In this document: one piece after another, positions 1 through 11,671 of the stretch | How positions within the stretch are numbered: the stretch's first letter is position 1 | Layout of the letters: each line of letters begins with the position of its first letter | Source: Mytilus californianus | Lineage: Eukaryota > Mollusca > Bivalvia > Mytilida > Mytilidae | Assembly (NCBI RefSeq): GCF_021869535.1 | Contig: NW_026262581.1 | Span: forward strand, 114,728,771-114,792,770 | DNA length: 64,000 nt | Direction of reading: 5' to 3' | Made by a program: the position numbers and the translations under genes | The notes under the pieces: model-generated | What the model saw: the letters and a program-made list of their open reading frames with translations, nothing else | Told to the model about the DNA's origin: nothing | Databases searched by the model: none

Positions 1-362
1 TATACCCCTTCCGAATTTATTTCTCCATGTTTTATGACTCAAATAGTAAGTAGGGGGGTGAAATGACACTGTAAAAAAATTTGGGTCATGAATTTTAAAG
101 TAAAGTAGTGATTTGGTCCAGCTGAAAAATGTTAAAAATTAGCACATCGGAAGCTGTCAAAAGATTTGAAGACCCCCTTAGCATGAAATTGTCCATATTT
201 TGAGTTAGAGCCGATGAAGTTTTCTATAATTTTGATATAATTTGTCCCAAAAGTAGTACAACACACTGTAAAAATATTATTGAGAAAGCGCAGGTGGGAT
301 TTTTTTAATTTCCATTTATTGTCTAAAAGAAATGCACTACGAAATAACTGTGTACTCGGACC
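1..362. mobile_element. MITE copy A (cut by window edge)
   Basis: Right-hand part of a short inverted-repeat element. By eye, bases 1-362 match 1749-2110 without mismatch or indel. The right end reads 'ataactgtgtactcggacc' followed by TA; the complete copy B carries the inverted counterpart at its left end. The left end lies outside the window. There is no coding capacity, so I infer a non-autonomous DNA transposon. Confidence 0.7.
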
Positions 363-1659
363 TAAGAGGTGAAATCAGGAAATATAGAATCTGTACTTTG
401 GCAACTTCCCTGAATGATTTGATGGTGTCAATTTATCAAATAGCATAAAACTAAAGGATTTAAACTTTTATTTGATAGAATTTCTGCAAAAATGACCAAT
501 TTTGGCATTTTATGGTCAAAATAAGCATTTCATAGCTTTTTCAATTTTGATGCATAAGTGGCATTCTGACTTTCTATCTGACAGGTTTTTATGTGTCAAT
601 ATTTGTGTTTCTATGTTTCAATCCAGTTGTATTACTCATTTGTGAACTCTGAATCTACAGAAAAGAAGATTATCTCAGACAATATGCGCAAAATGTGTTG
701 TATATATGATCCTCGTCTAACGCCCTGTTTGGATCAAGTTAAATGTGAGGAGCTTGGAACATAAAAGTTGAAGTCCATTATAAAGACCTTACTAAATTTG
801 TATAAAAAGCACTTAACAATGTCTTTTGTACCTGTTTTATGTCACATAATACCTTTCTTTTCTTCTGTAGGATAGCAAGTGGTTCAAATATAAGCCTGTT
901 GAGACTAAAATTGCATGCATGTTTTTCACTAAAAAGTGAAAAATCTTTGTATCAGACCATACTGTCTGCAAAAAAAGTTGAATGCAAGAGTCTTTTTGTG
1001 CTCAGATTTATTGTATCATGTCACCTGAGTATAGAAATGATAGAAAAGACACAAAATTTTATTTCATATAGCTTCAATATGCATTTTTAAATGTAAATAT
1101 GTGATACGGCCTAAATTGACCCTAAATTATTTTCAGTCTTACTTGGCCTAAGACCCTTTTAAGCTAATGTGATATGTTATTTGTAAGTTTTCTTTCCATT
1201 TAAAGTACATTAAATACATATGTAAGGATTATTTATAACCAAAAAGCTTTACAAATTTAAAATTGCTGGAAAATATTACATCTTCATGTAAGGCCCCCCT
1301 TCATTGGAAAACCTCCATTTTTAGCCACAGGCTCATATAAATTTGACTTTTTAATAATTATGATAAGTCTGATGAATCAAATGAGTACTCTATTGCTTTT
1401 AATACATAATATATTATATATTAAGGCATTTCAAAAGTATTTTTTTGCAATATTTTAATTTTTTAAGCCTCAATTGTTGATAGTTGAAAATTTTCAATTT
1501 TAACGTCTAAATTTAACACTCAAAGTTCAATATAGAATTAGTCATATTGTCTATAATATATATCCTATTGCCATGAAACTTTGTAAGCAGTCTTATAATT
1601 TAATAAGCTTTAGTCATACCAAGTTTCATTAAGATTGGTCAACTTTTTCTACCCTATTA
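363..1659. other. Gene-free AT-rich spacer
   Basis: Between two MITE copies. The only open frame (839-1090 +) has no recognisable domain and looks like chance. I see no splice-supported exon or RNA gene. Confidence 0.6.
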
Positions 1660-2110
1660 GGTCCGGGTACACAGTTATCGTCCTTTGATTTTCGTTGTCC
1701 ACGAATATAGTCCCTAGTGTGGACAGTGTGTTACTTGTCGATTTTTTTTATACCCCTTCCGAATTTATTTCTCCATGTTTTATGACTCAAATAGTAAGTA
1801 GGGGGGTGAAATGACACTGTAAAAAAATTTGGGTCATGAATTTTAAAGTAAAGTAGTGATTTGGTCCAGCTGAAAAATGTTAAAAATTAGCACATCGGAA
1901 GCTGTCAAAAGATTTGAAGACCCCCTTAGCATGAAATTGTCCATATTTTGAGTTAGAGCCGATGAAGTTTTCTATAATTTTGATATAATTTGTCCCAAAA
2001 GTAGTACAACACACTGTAAAAATATTATTGAGAAAGCGCAGGTGGGATTTTTTTAATTTCCATTTATTGTCTAAAAGAAATGCACTACGAAATAACTGTG
2101 TACTCGGACC
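1660..2110. mobile_element. MITE copy B, complete, TA-flanked
   Basis: The element starts 'ggtccgggtacacagttat' (1660) and ends 'ataactgtgtactcggacc' (2110). The two ends are inverted copies of each other with one mismatch, and both are flanked by TA (1658-1659 and 2111-2112). Length is about 451 bp with no ORF of note. A TA target duplication suggests a Tc1/mariner-type transposase moved it in trans; that assignment is inference. Confidence 0.7.
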
Positions 2111-2499
2111 TAAGCTTATCAAATATATACAAATTACAGGGTTACACTTAAAACCTGAAGGTGGACCTGGAAAGACCTGAAATATTCCATTTGATTTATT
2201 TAAATTTTAATAACTTTTGATTTAACAATGAATTTTATTACATTATAAAAATAATAATAAAACATTGTGTAATGCCAAAACTCAACCCTTAACTGGGAAA
2301 TAAAGAGACCTGAACAGACCGGAAATTCTAGTCAGACTTTTTTAATACTTCAATAACTTTTTTATTTTTCAATGGATCTCCTTCAATTTTAAATAGACTT
2401 GTTATCAAATCTTCCTTATCATAATATAAGTGCTTACAATGGTAACACATATTATACACTGGTTTGGATGTCCTGTACTTGGCAATCGCAATACTGGTA

Positions 2500-2648
2500 T
2501 TCCAGTATTGTGTACAAGGAATAAAATTTGCTGTTCCAGTATTGTGTACAAGGAATAAAATTTGCTGTTCCAGTATTGTGTACAAGGAATAAAATTTGCT
2601 GTTCCAGTATTGTGTACAAGGAATAAAATTTGCTGTTCCAGTATTGTA
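2500..2648. repeat. 34-bp tandem repeat, 4.4 copies
   Basis: The unit begins 'ttccagtattgtgtacaagg'. Copies start at 2500, 2534, 2568 and 2602 with a partial at 2636, and they are identical by eye. The array lies just inside the left terminal repeat of the surrounding element. It opens long antisense reading frames that are repeat artefacts. Confidence 0.9.
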
Positions 2649-3648
2649 TTCCCGCATTGTACCAGTATTGTGGTTTAAAAAAAACTACATCAGGTGGCAT
2701 AACATAACAAATGAAATATGACAATTTCATCAGGTATAATTAAAAAATACTAAAAGTAGTAATTATAATGATCTATAATAATAATTAATGATATGAAAAC
2801 GAACATTTTTTCGAACTAATACTCATATTAACATCAAACCATTGAATTCAATAGGGCTTTTTCTATATATGGAATTAAACTTATATTTAGAGTAAAAAAA
2901 AAGTTAAATGTAATGGTAATAGAACTGACTATGGTGTAATTTTAGTATACTTATGTGAAAACATCATTTCATTTTTTGTAATTGATAAAGTAATTATTCA
3001 GATTGATAAAATAACAATAATTAGCCATTTTCATTTATACTGGTGTTGGAGGGACTTGTCCCCTTAGGGTGTTTATTTACCTATATGATTCGAAGCAATT
3101 AAATATTATATTCACTCTTATAGACTGCACTGAAATCAAATGCATTTTTCGAACTATGGATTGATTCAAACAAAGGTGAGAATAAATCCCAAAGTATCCC
3201 AAAATGTGCAAAACTTAATTCTATTCTTCCTACATGAATATGAAAGGACATTTATGGAGAAAACTGGAAGAAATTGAATAGTTTATCCCCTGAAAATGAC
3301 TCTCAATTTGTATTTGTATAAAATCTATATATTTAGCAATAATACTATGAAACTACAATACATCTTAACTACTTTGAGTAAAAAAAGGTTGAAAAATCAT
3401 ATTGTCCAGTAATATCCCAACAATATCATCAGCATTGTTATACCAATATATATTAGGCACTGGCTACGGTTACATTGAAATGTAACAATAATAAAAAAGT
3501 TATTGTTACATTGGAGACTAATTGCCGGAATGCAGGGTTGGATAAGGATCTGATTAATTATGAATGTAACAATAATATTTGTGTCTACGGAGATTTATTA
3601 AACTTTAACCTTCTATACTTTTGTTGCTCAATTCTTTGATATGTACTT

Positions 3649-3714
3649 GATAATAATAGTAATAATATCAATAATATTGATAGTATTATTATTATTATTA
3701 TTATTACTATTATT
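3649..3714. repeat. TAA/TTA microsatellite, self-complementary
   Basis: A run of imperfect taa units turns into att units around 'aatattgatagt', so the two halves can pair with each other. Confidence 0.8.
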
Positions 3715-4217
3715 CAACAAATAGTGTTTAGATAGTTTTAAGTACTAATTATTTTAATATTCTTCACGATACTACTACAGTTTAGTAGTGCCAAAGTCAA
3801 AATATATAGTTCAATGGTTCGATGTTAAGAAAATATTTTTCACCTGAAGGAGAAACATATATTGTATTATATGTCTCTGCTTGAAGCATGGCAGACATAT
3901 AAGTTTCTATAACTTCAAAAATGGATATATTGCAGAGTGGAATTGAAACGTCTGCAAAACCGACGTGCACATTGCTGCATCACTCATTTGTGATGGCTGC
4001 CTAGATTGGTTTCACCAAAAATGTGTCTGACTGAAACATGCTCCAAAAACAACATACTGGATGTGTAGAAACTGCTATGGTAAATAAAAATTTAAAAAAC
4101 TGTATGCAATATTGTAAAATTCAAATAAAAGTTACTTTTTTTTATTATACATATTACTTAAGTCCCAGCATACATCATGATACATTGAAGTGCATTAACG
4201 TAATAATAACACAATGC

Positions 4218-4250
4218 AGTGGCGATCCAGGGGGGGGGGGGGGTTCCTGT
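4218..4250. repeat. Poly-G tract behind 'cagtggcgatccag'
   Basis: Fourteen consecutive G (4230-4243) follow 'gcagtggcgatccag', which resembles the terminal motif of the small element at 25876-26022. It may be one terminus of a hAT-like MITE; no partner end was found here. Confidence 0.5.
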
Positions 4251-4400
4251 GGTTGTAACAATAACTTATTTATTATTGTTACATTTCCATGTAACCGTAG
4301 CCAGTGCCTATTTATTATTTTTTTTTTTTACAATACTGGAACAAAATTTATTTATATTCTAGGGTATACCAGTATTGCGATCGCCGAGTACAGGAGATCC

Positions 4401-5088
4401 CGCTGATTGTTATAATTTTTATGATACAGCTTTGAATAATTCCTTTGTCTTATTGTTACAAAGGGTTGCAATTACTGGTTTAAACACAGTGACCAGCTAG
4501 AATGCATAGCATACAGTACTGGGAGAGGCAGGCCAAAGAGAAGCTCAGAATATATATACATACCCGAAGATCCTTTTTACAGAAAATGTAGATTTAATTT
4601 TAACTATTTTTAGTCAACTTACCAGTGATGCAAGCGTTGAAGAAAGGGCGATAACTGCTTTGTTTATATTTCTTTTTTCCGATACTCAACCCAAATATTT
4701 TTAAATGCACATGAAACAAAATACACAGTCAAATTGTATAGCTTACTGTTTATTTTAGACGATTTGCACTGTTAAAAGCTACCTTTTTTTCCATGTAACA
4801 GTGTAATGAAACGTTTTTTAAATCGTAAATGGCCGTTGCAGTGTATCCTATGATTTGTTTTTGCCTGGTTGTAGTTTAAACCGTTAACGCCCACGAGCAA
4901 CTTCCGGTTCATGTGAACCGGTGTCACTGTCATTGAGGTCGAAATCACTTTTTTATGTAATACGGACAAAGAGCATCTAGAGTGCGACATTTAAATCCAA
5001 AAGACACATCATTTATCAAGTAAGAACATATCCGTGCTGGACGGAAGAAAAATACAGAAGATAAACTCTATTATTGAATAATTCCGCA
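4401..5088 (+). promoter_or_regulatory. Upstream region of the aminotransferase gene
   Basis: No ORF is supported here. A perfect 8-bp stem 'ccggttca tg tgaaccgg' lies at 4904-4921, about 170 bp before the start codon. I cannot place a TATA box or transcription start with confidence. Confidence 0.35.
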
Positions 5089-6570
5089 ATGTCAGACACA
5101 AATAGTAACAGCACTGTTCCGGAGACTTCCCACGTTCCTGTTGTTTTAATTGAAAATGTTAACCCGAACGTTAGGAACATGGAATATGCTGTCAGGGGAC
5201 CAATTGTTGCGAGGGCTGCAGAAATTGACTCAGAAATAAAGAGTGGTGTAAAAAAACCATTTGCTAAAGTTCTGCCAGCAAACATAGGGGACTGTCATGC
5301 CACAGGTCAGACTCCTATAACTTTCATTCGACAGGTAATTGCCTTATGTGCTTATCCTGAACTGTTGACAAGTCAAGAATTTCCTGCAGATACAAAAGAA
5401 AGAGCTAAAAGAATATTGGCAGGTTGTAGAGGAGGAAGTATTGGGTCTTACAGTGGTAGCCCTGGTGTAGAGGTTATACGCCAAGATATTGCAGAATACA
5501 TTGCAAAGCGTGATGGAGTTCCAAGCAAAAGTGAGGATGTAATCTTATGCACAGGTGCTAGTGATGGTATCAAAACTATACTCAGCATGCTGATGACTGG
5601 CAAAACAGGAAATGAAAGAGCTGGAATAATGATTCCCGTACCACAGTATCCTCTGTACTCAGCAACACTTACTGAATACAATGCCCAACCAATACGATAT
5701 TTCATGAATGAGGAAAACAATTGGTCTTTGGATATCAGTGAACTTAGGAGAGCTATTGAAGAAGCAAAATCCAAATGTTTACCTCGAGCGATTTGTGTAA
5801 TTAACCCAGGGAATCCAACAGGCCAGGTGTTAACACGGAAAAACATTGAAGATGTCATCAAATTTGCTCATGATGAGCGGTTGATGATTTTGTCAGATGA
5901 AGTTTATCAACACAATGTCTATGCTAAAGGATCAGAGTTTTTCTCATTTAAAAAGGTTTTAATGGAAATGGGTGCACCATATAATAGGCATGAACTTGCA
6001 TCTTTTATGTCAGCATCAAAAGGTTTCATGGGAGAATGCGGGTTCAGGGGTGGATACTTTGAAGTTGTCAATTTTCACCCAGCAGTAAAAGCCTGCTTGC
6101 TGAAGACAATATCAGTAAAGCTTTGCCCACCAGTTGCTGGACAAGCTGTTATAGATTGTGTGGTCAACCCACCTGTCCTTGGGGATCCATCTTATGACCT
6201 TTTCATGAAAGAGAAAACACATGTTCTGTCTCAACTTAAAGAGAAGGCAAACTTAGTCACTGAACTTTTCAATTCTATTGAAGGTATCAAATGCAACACA
6301 GTTCAGGGAGCAATGTATTCTTTCCCACAAATATTTCTGCCACCAAAGGCCATAGAAGCTGCAAAGGCTAAAGGCCAAACACCAGATTCTTTTTATTGTT
6401 TCTCACTGCTGGAAGAGACAGGACTGTGTGTAGTACCAGGAAGTGGATTTGGACAAAAAGAGGGAACCTACCATTTCCGAATGACCATCCTTCCTCCTCT
6501 AGAAGAAATAAGAAGTGTGTTGCAAACTTTTAAAGAGTTCCATTTGCAGTTTTTATCCAAGTATAAGTAA
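5089..6570 (+). CDS. GPT: Alanine aminotransferase (PLP-dependent), intronless
   Basis: Catalyses L-alanine + 2-oxoglutarate to pyruvate + L-glutamate. The 493-residue product is full length for animal ALT (about 490-520) and uninterrupted. Visible landmarks: substrate-side motif NPGNPTG (239-245), SDEVYQ (269-274) with the cofactor-pyridine Asp, [11 protein letters not shown] with the Schiff-base Lys at 311, and the C-terminal FRMTILPP with the carboxylate-binding Arg at 464. The N-terminus ([14 protein letters not shown]) is acidic and serine/threonine-rich, not an obvious mitochondrial presequence, so a cytosolic form is likely. I chose the ATG at 5089 (G at -3); the frame stays open a little further upstream but only to a TTG. 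No splice sites interrupt the CDS. That suggests a retrocopy or intron loss, yet all key residues remain, so it is probably functional. Confidence 0.95.
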   Translation: MSDTNSNSTVPETSHVPVVLIENVNPNVRNMEYAVRGPIVARAAEIDSEIKSGVKKPFAKVLPANIGDCHATGQTPITFIRQVIALCAYPELLTSQEFPADTKERAKRILAGCRGGSIGSYSGSPGVEVIRQDIAEYIAKRDGVPSKSEDVILCTGASDGIKTILSMLMTGKTGNERAGIMIPVPQYPLYSATLTEYNAQPIRYFMNEENNWSLDISELRRAIEEAKSKCLPRAICVINPGNPTGQVLTRKNIEDVIKFAHDERLMILSDEVYQHNVYAKGSEFFSFKKVLMEMGAPYNRHELASFMSASKGFMGECGFRGGYFEVVNFHPAVKACLLKTISVKLCPPVAGQAVIDCVVNPPVLGDPSYDLFMKEKTHVLSQLKEKANLVTELFNSIEGIKCNTVQGAMYSFPQIFLPPKAIEAAKAKGQTPDSFYCFSLLEETGLCVVPGSGFGQKEGTYHFRMTILPPLEEIRSVLQTFKEFHLQFLSKYK

Positions 6571-7200
6571 ATACTGGTAGGTACAAATCTATAAATTAAA
6601 TCTTTGAATATTTGAAAAGAGTTATATATAAATGTGCAAAATACAAGTGAAATATTAAGGAAGAAGAAATAAAAGATGATGAGGGAATGAACATGATACA
6701 ACAGTCTCATTAGATAAGGGTCATATTGATGGATTGCTGTCTCATTGATGTACAAAAAAGATGTATACCCCACATCTCCTTTTATTCGTGTGTTAATAGA
6801 TATATTCTACATGTTACCCATGGTTATATTTACTGTTAAAGTTTTATGATAAAATAAGGGAATGTGGTATGATTGCATTCAGGACAAATACCCACCAATG
6901 ACTGTTTTTTTTTTAAAAGGATGTGAAAGTGAAAACTTGTAAATGTAACAAATATTATAAAGTAAATGTAAATTAATGAATGCAACCAGTTCTATAAACT
7001 GTTCATTATTTATTGTGAGCATTTGTTGTAAAATTTTGTTTTTTGTTTCAGTTAAGTTGGCATATGGATCACCAAGATTTTCTGGTAATGACCTTCACCT
7101 GTGTACTTTCATAAATAAATGGAGGAGTTGTGATAGAAACAACATATTGTGATATTTTAAAACCAATTTTTCAAAATAAACTGCTTTAAACTTTGAATGA
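6571..7200 (+). other. Probable 3' UTR with poly(A) signals
   Basis: AATAAA hexamers occur at 7114-7119 and 7175-7180. An inverted, diverged copy of the mussel dispersed repeat ('ttgctgtctcattgatg...ccacatctcc') lies at about 6733-6785. I see no poly(A) tract or flanking duplication that would prove retroposition. Confidence 0.4.
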
Positions 7201-7794
7201 AACCGGTTATGAGTTATTTCCCTTTAACTACTCTATGTGATTGATGTTTACATGGTACAATATGACCTATAATCATGATAGTCCTATATGTCTCTACAAT
7301 CTCACTGTGCCATGTTAGTTTTTCCAATGTATTTGAAATATAGTTGATATTATAGATTTTTTTTCTGTTAATATTATTAGTGTATTATATATCAATGAGT
7401 CAGAGAGATATTTTCAACACTTTTTCTTCTGCTGTAATATGCTATTTTGCAAAAAGTATTATTAAAGTAACCTATATTGATTAGAATAATTGTTATACTT
7501 AATAAATTATTATAATAATTTATTTTCATGAATATTCTGGAACTGAGAGAGAAGATTTGTGTTCAGTGGTTTGAGATTATGACCAATAATTTCTACTTTT
7601 CAAATTATTTTTACCTGTAACCCATTTTCTTGGCTAAAAAGTAACATGACAAGAGCTGATCATCACAACTGATGATCATAATTTACCATTACTTAGATGA
7701 TGATAGATTTCTGTTTATTTGTAATATGCCCTGTTACATTTTATTTATATTAATGAATTTTATAATTTGTATATGCTTAAAAGATATTCACAAT

Positions 7795-7990
7795 ATAGAC
7801 ATGATAGATATAAGAAGATGTGATATGATTGCCAATGAGACAACTCTCAATCCAAGTCAAAATTTATAAAAGTAAACCATTAAAGGTCAAAGTACGGTCT
7901 TCAACACGGAGCCTTGGCTCACACTGAACAGCAAGCTATAAAGGGCCCCAAAAATTACTAATGTAAAACCATTCAAACGGGAATGTATTT
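7795..7990 (+). repeat. Mussel dispersed repeat, copy 1
   Basis: Contains 'aagatgtgatatgattgcca', then 'atgagacaactc', 'ggtcttcaacacggagcc', 'ctataaagggccccaaaa' and 'aaaccattcaaacggga'. I recognise this order of motifs from many mussel sequences; the class (SINE-like or MITE) is uncertain. Confidence 0.65.
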
Positions 7991-8177
7991 TTTTAGTAAG
8001 TTTGTGTGTTAATTTTTTCTGTTGGCAGATGCAATGTTTAATTAAGATTTTGATGTCACTCTAATCCGTTAACTTGTGATTTAGAATGATTGCTTGTTGT
8101 TTCATATTTGAAAGCTTTTACCGTTCTTGAAGTTTGTTAGAATTGAATTCAAGTGATAATGCTGAGTTTGGTATCAA

Positions 8178-8265
8178 TAGATATAAGAAGATGTGGTATG
8201 AGTGCCAATGAGACAACTCTCCATCCAAGTAAAAATTTTATAAAAGTAAACCATTATAGGTCAAT
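8178..8265 (+). repeat. Mussel dispersed repeat, copy 2 (short)
   Basis: 'ataagaagatgtggtatgag' followed by 'tgccaatgagacaactctcc', truncated after 'aaaccattataggtcaatg'. Only about 190 bp separate it from copy 1, and both share 'aaaagtaaaccatta'. Confidence 0.65.
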
Positions 8266-9289
8266 GTCTATAATTCTAAAAAATATTAATAATCCTTTAT
8301 CTTAAATGATAAACACGTCTTGTCTGGTAGCTACTGTAAAACTAAATAGATAATAATTTATATGCAGTTATCTCCCTTCCTATGTGGTTTACGATTTGCC
8401 ATAATGAGAAAGATTTTTTGTCCATATCTGTGGGTATTCTGAAAGTGATTCAGTAAAAACATTATTCATTAATGTACATCTGTGATTTACAACTGCTTTA
8501 TTTTAAGAAGACTCAACTTTTAGCATTTTAATAATTGAAGTTTATCTTTATATTAGAATATCCACAAAAGCTTTAATAACTAGAATTTTGGTTATGGTGC
8601 TATTTACTGTTATTTTTTTGTTTTGTTTATATATACAGATGCATATATTTAGTCTAAGAAAATAGGGACCTATTTAGCCTGTTTTCTGAAAATAGGATCC
8701 TTATATGTTCTTTATTTGTAGTAAATTGTTTAATTTCTGTTTTGTTAAAGATTGTTAACTTAATGTATTATTAGTTTGCCCAACAAAGTTAAGGACTAAT
8801 AGTGTATCTTTTGTGTTAACATCAATGACTGGACTTGCATCTTGAAAATTGAAAGACATAGGTCATGCAAAATTAAAAGATTCTTAAAGTATCATCTGAT
8901 TTTGCAAGCATATATATGTCTTATAATGAAGATGGTCCCATACCAAAGTAGGTCAACATGACCAATAATTGATGCTTCTGTGACTTTAATTTTGTTGTTT
9001 AATTTCCATGTTGAAGATCATGTGAGTTGAAGATTTATCTTACTTGTATGTAGCTAGGTGTATCCTAATGAGTAGGTTGGAATCCAGTTGAAAGTAGGTT
9101 ACTCTGACCTAAACTTTTTTACAAATGACCGGTTTAAGTTTATTTCAAAATTTATCTTTGTTATTGTAAGTTGAGAAGGCTAGTATTCAGACCAATTCAA
9201 TTTGATTGCTGTTGATATTTTAATGATTTTTGCCTCGCCTTGACGGAGTCCAAAAGCGAGACATAGATATGCTGTTTGCGGTGGCGGCT

Positions 9290-10140
9290 TCAATAATGTA
9301 TTCGTTTGTGATTAGGTCTAGTTCATGGTGAACCACCAGTGGTAGGTCAATGATATTTGGTATGCAGTTGTATTAGCATTGGCACATCTCATTACCATGG
9401 AGATTATTTGGCCCTGCCCCCTCAGTCAAGGTCTATTGACTTTGAAACTTTGCTTAGTTTACATGTATTAGTTTGTGATTAGGTCAGTTTATGGGGAACC
9501 ACTAGTGGTAGGTCAATGATATTTGGTATGCAGTTGTATAAGCATTGGCATATCTCAGTGCCATGGAGATAATTTAGCCCCGCCATCTCATTCATGGTCT
9601 ATTGACTTTGAAACTTTTGCTTAGTTTTCATGTATTAGTTTGTGATTAGGTCAGTTTAAGGGGAACCGTTAGTGGTAGGTCAATGATAATTGGTATGCAG
9701 TTGTATAAACATTAGCACATCTCATTTCCATGGAGAATATTTGGTCCTTACCCCTCAGTCATGGTCTATTGACTTTGAAACTTTTACTTAGTTTACATGT
9801 ATTAGTTTGTGATTAGGTCAGTTTAAGATGAACCACTAATGTTAAGTCAATGATATTCGGTATGCAAATGTATTGGCATTTGCAAGTTTCATTTCCATGG
9901 AGATTATATAATCCCACCTCCTAATTATGGTTCATTGTCTTTAAAACTTTTACATAGTTTACAAGTTAATGTTTGAGTTTAGGTTTGTTTAAAGGGAACG
10001 ACTTATGAAAAGTCAATGGTATTTGGTTTGCAGTTGTATTAGCATTGGCACATCTCATTTCCATGGAGATTGTTTAGCCCTGTACCTTCAGTCATGGTTC
10101 ATTGACTTTGAATATTTGCATAACTTACATGTTAAAGTAT
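9290..10140. repeat. Tandem array, about 167-bp unit, 5 copies
   Basis: The landmark 'tttgtgattaggtc' or its variants begins units at about 9301, 9470, 9635, 9803 and 9970. Each unit also holds 'aatgatatttggtatgcagt', 'catttccatggagat' and 'tattgactttgaaact'. Copies have diverged by substitutions. Inverted relatives lie at 34780-34980 and 38475-38730. Confidence 0.85.
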
Positions 10141-10640
10141 TGCTATTTTAATTTCAACATTTGCATTATCAAAATAACGAATAGGCAAGACATATCTCTG
10201 TGTTAACAGTTTATGGTTCAATATTTTGTTCTTATGATGCATATATAATCAATGACATGGTCTTTCTGAAGAAAATATTAGTCTGCTTTCTACAATTTGA
10301 ATGAATAACTGCATCATCTAGTGCATGTGTACTTAAGTGTTTGGGACACTATCTAGAAAATAACTAATCAGATCACCAGCTTTTCATGGTGATATGACTT
10401 TGGTTCAAGTTCATATCTTTATTCCTTTGAGTGTAGGATACTTAAAAACTTTATTGATTTGGACCCTATTGAGCCAGCTTTTGTTTAAGTATGATGGGCC
10501 ATGCTTTATTGACTTTATTAAAAGTGTATAAGAGTGTTCATGCACTGACTGATGAAGTTGCACACTATGAAGGGGATTATTTTAGTGATTTATAGTACCT
10601 GCAGTTTGACCTGTTCTCGGGGATTTATTTTCACGTTTTT
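10141..10640. other. Gene-free spacer
   Basis: AT-rich sequence between the 167-bp array and an inverted-repeat element. No gene, RNA or clear repeat is seen. Confidence 0.45.
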
Positions 10641-11005
10641 ATACGACCGCAAAATTTTTTTTAGGGGGGTCAATTTTTTTTCCTCAAGATTTAAGAAATT
10701 GTCAATTTTCCAAAGAAAAAGATTGGGGGTCACTTTATTTTGCTAATTCTTTGTATATAGTCTGAAAACAGATATATTAAGTATTGTGCAACAGCACAGT
10801 GTATTGCACAGCAGCAAGAAATCTTCAATTGAATATAAATTCAAATCATACAACCAATTTCAAGTTCTTTGACACATTTGTTCTGTGTCAGAAACCTATA
10901 AAGTGTCAAATACTTAATTAATATCCAAATTCAGACCTGTATCAAGCTTGAATATTGTGTCCATTTTTGCCCCAACTGTTCAGGGTTGGACCTCTGCGGT
11001 CGTAT
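10641..11005. mobile_element. Short inverted-repeat element (CGACCGCA ends)
   Basis: 'atacgaccgca' (10641-10651) is matched by inverted 'tgcggtcgtat' (10995-11005). Poly-T/G-rich sequence follows the left end. The frame at 10552-10746 crosses the boundary and is not credible. Inferred non-autonomous element, about 365 bp. Confidence 0.5.
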
Positions 11006-11671
11006 CCAGCTGCGCTCGGCGAAGCAGTTTATTTTGTTTCTGATTCTAATTGTCCTATCATATTAACACATTGGGGTGTGTTCCCATTTTGATCTAAGTC
11101 ATGAAAACATAAATCCCTTCCAAAAATCTTCCTCACTTTACAGAAGTTTCCAAGATGTAATAAATAACCATATTTGTGTCCATTGAATTATGTAATGATG
11201 CAATCTTTGCCATTTGTGATTAACAAAACTATAAATAAAAAAAAAGGAATGCCATGATTTAACTATACATCACATGTTTTATAATAGTTACTTATCAGTT
11301 AGTAAGAAACAACAAAAGTATTTCTATAATATTTTGAAAGTTTGTACTATAGCTTATGTTACTTAAAATAAGATTATTTGAATATTTTGTTATATTTACT
11401 GAATTTTGTAATGTTACACTGCTTTGAAAGTGCTTATATGCCTTAATTGTTAATGACTGTCTGCAATAGAAACTTAAAAAGTAAAAAATTGCAAATCCCT
11501 TTTTAGAGTTTTATATGCCTTAAATTGCTGCCAGGAATATTAATAATAAGTTTTGTCTTCTCTACCAAGAAAGTAGTTGATGTTTTTAAGACAAATGTTT
11601 ATGTATGAGGTAGATGTAGTCCTTTGTTGCATAATTACTGAGGAACTTATGCAATGCTGTCACTATATTAA
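11006..11671. other. Gene-free spacer
   Basis: AT-rich; no ORF or recognisable repeat. Confidence 0.45.

Larger units (their letters stand above)
3454..4310. mobile_element. Nested inverted-repeat element, 57-bp arms
   Basis: Bases 3454-3510 (starting 'taggcactggctacggttac') reappear inverted at 4254-4310 with only two differences. The interior is AT-rich and non-coding. The arms themselves contain the short inversion 'gttacat/atgtaac'. It looks like a MITE or foldback inserted within the 2466-4400 element. Confidence 0.7.
2466..4400. mobile_element. Large terminal-inverted-repeat element (non-autonomous)
   Basis: The left 35 bp (2466-2500, containing 'cctgtacttggcaatcgca') recurs inverted at 4366-4400 with three mismatches. 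On the left the motif 'ttccagtattgt' continues into a 34-bp tandem array; on the right 'acaatactggaa' follows at 4330. No transposase ORF is visible inside. A second inverted-repeat element (3454-4310) is nested in it. Confidence 0.65.
7201..9289. other. Gene-free spacer with dispersed repeats
   Basis: AT-rich. Two copies of the dispersed 'gatgtggtatgattgccaatgagacaact' repeat are listed separately. The small ORF at 7672-7869 is partly formed by one of them. No exon is recognised. Confidence 0.5.

Noticed and set aside
1-2114. Direct repeats 1-366 and 1749-2114 as LTRs of a retrovirus-like element
   Set aside because: The complete copy extends left to 1660 with inverted ends and TA flanks, and there is no coding sequence, primer-binding site or polypurine tract between them; two MITE copies explain it better.
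2328-2730. Overlapping minus-strand ORFs with tyrosine/asparagine-rich repeats
   Set aside because: Produced by the 34-bp tandem array; no domain or splice context.
4038-4406. 122-codon plus-strand ORF
   Set aside because: Runs through a poly-G tract and across the ends of two inverted-repeat elements.
5074-5088. Upstream start for the aminotransferase
   Set aside because: The frame begins there with TTG; the first ATG is at 5089 and has a reasonable context.
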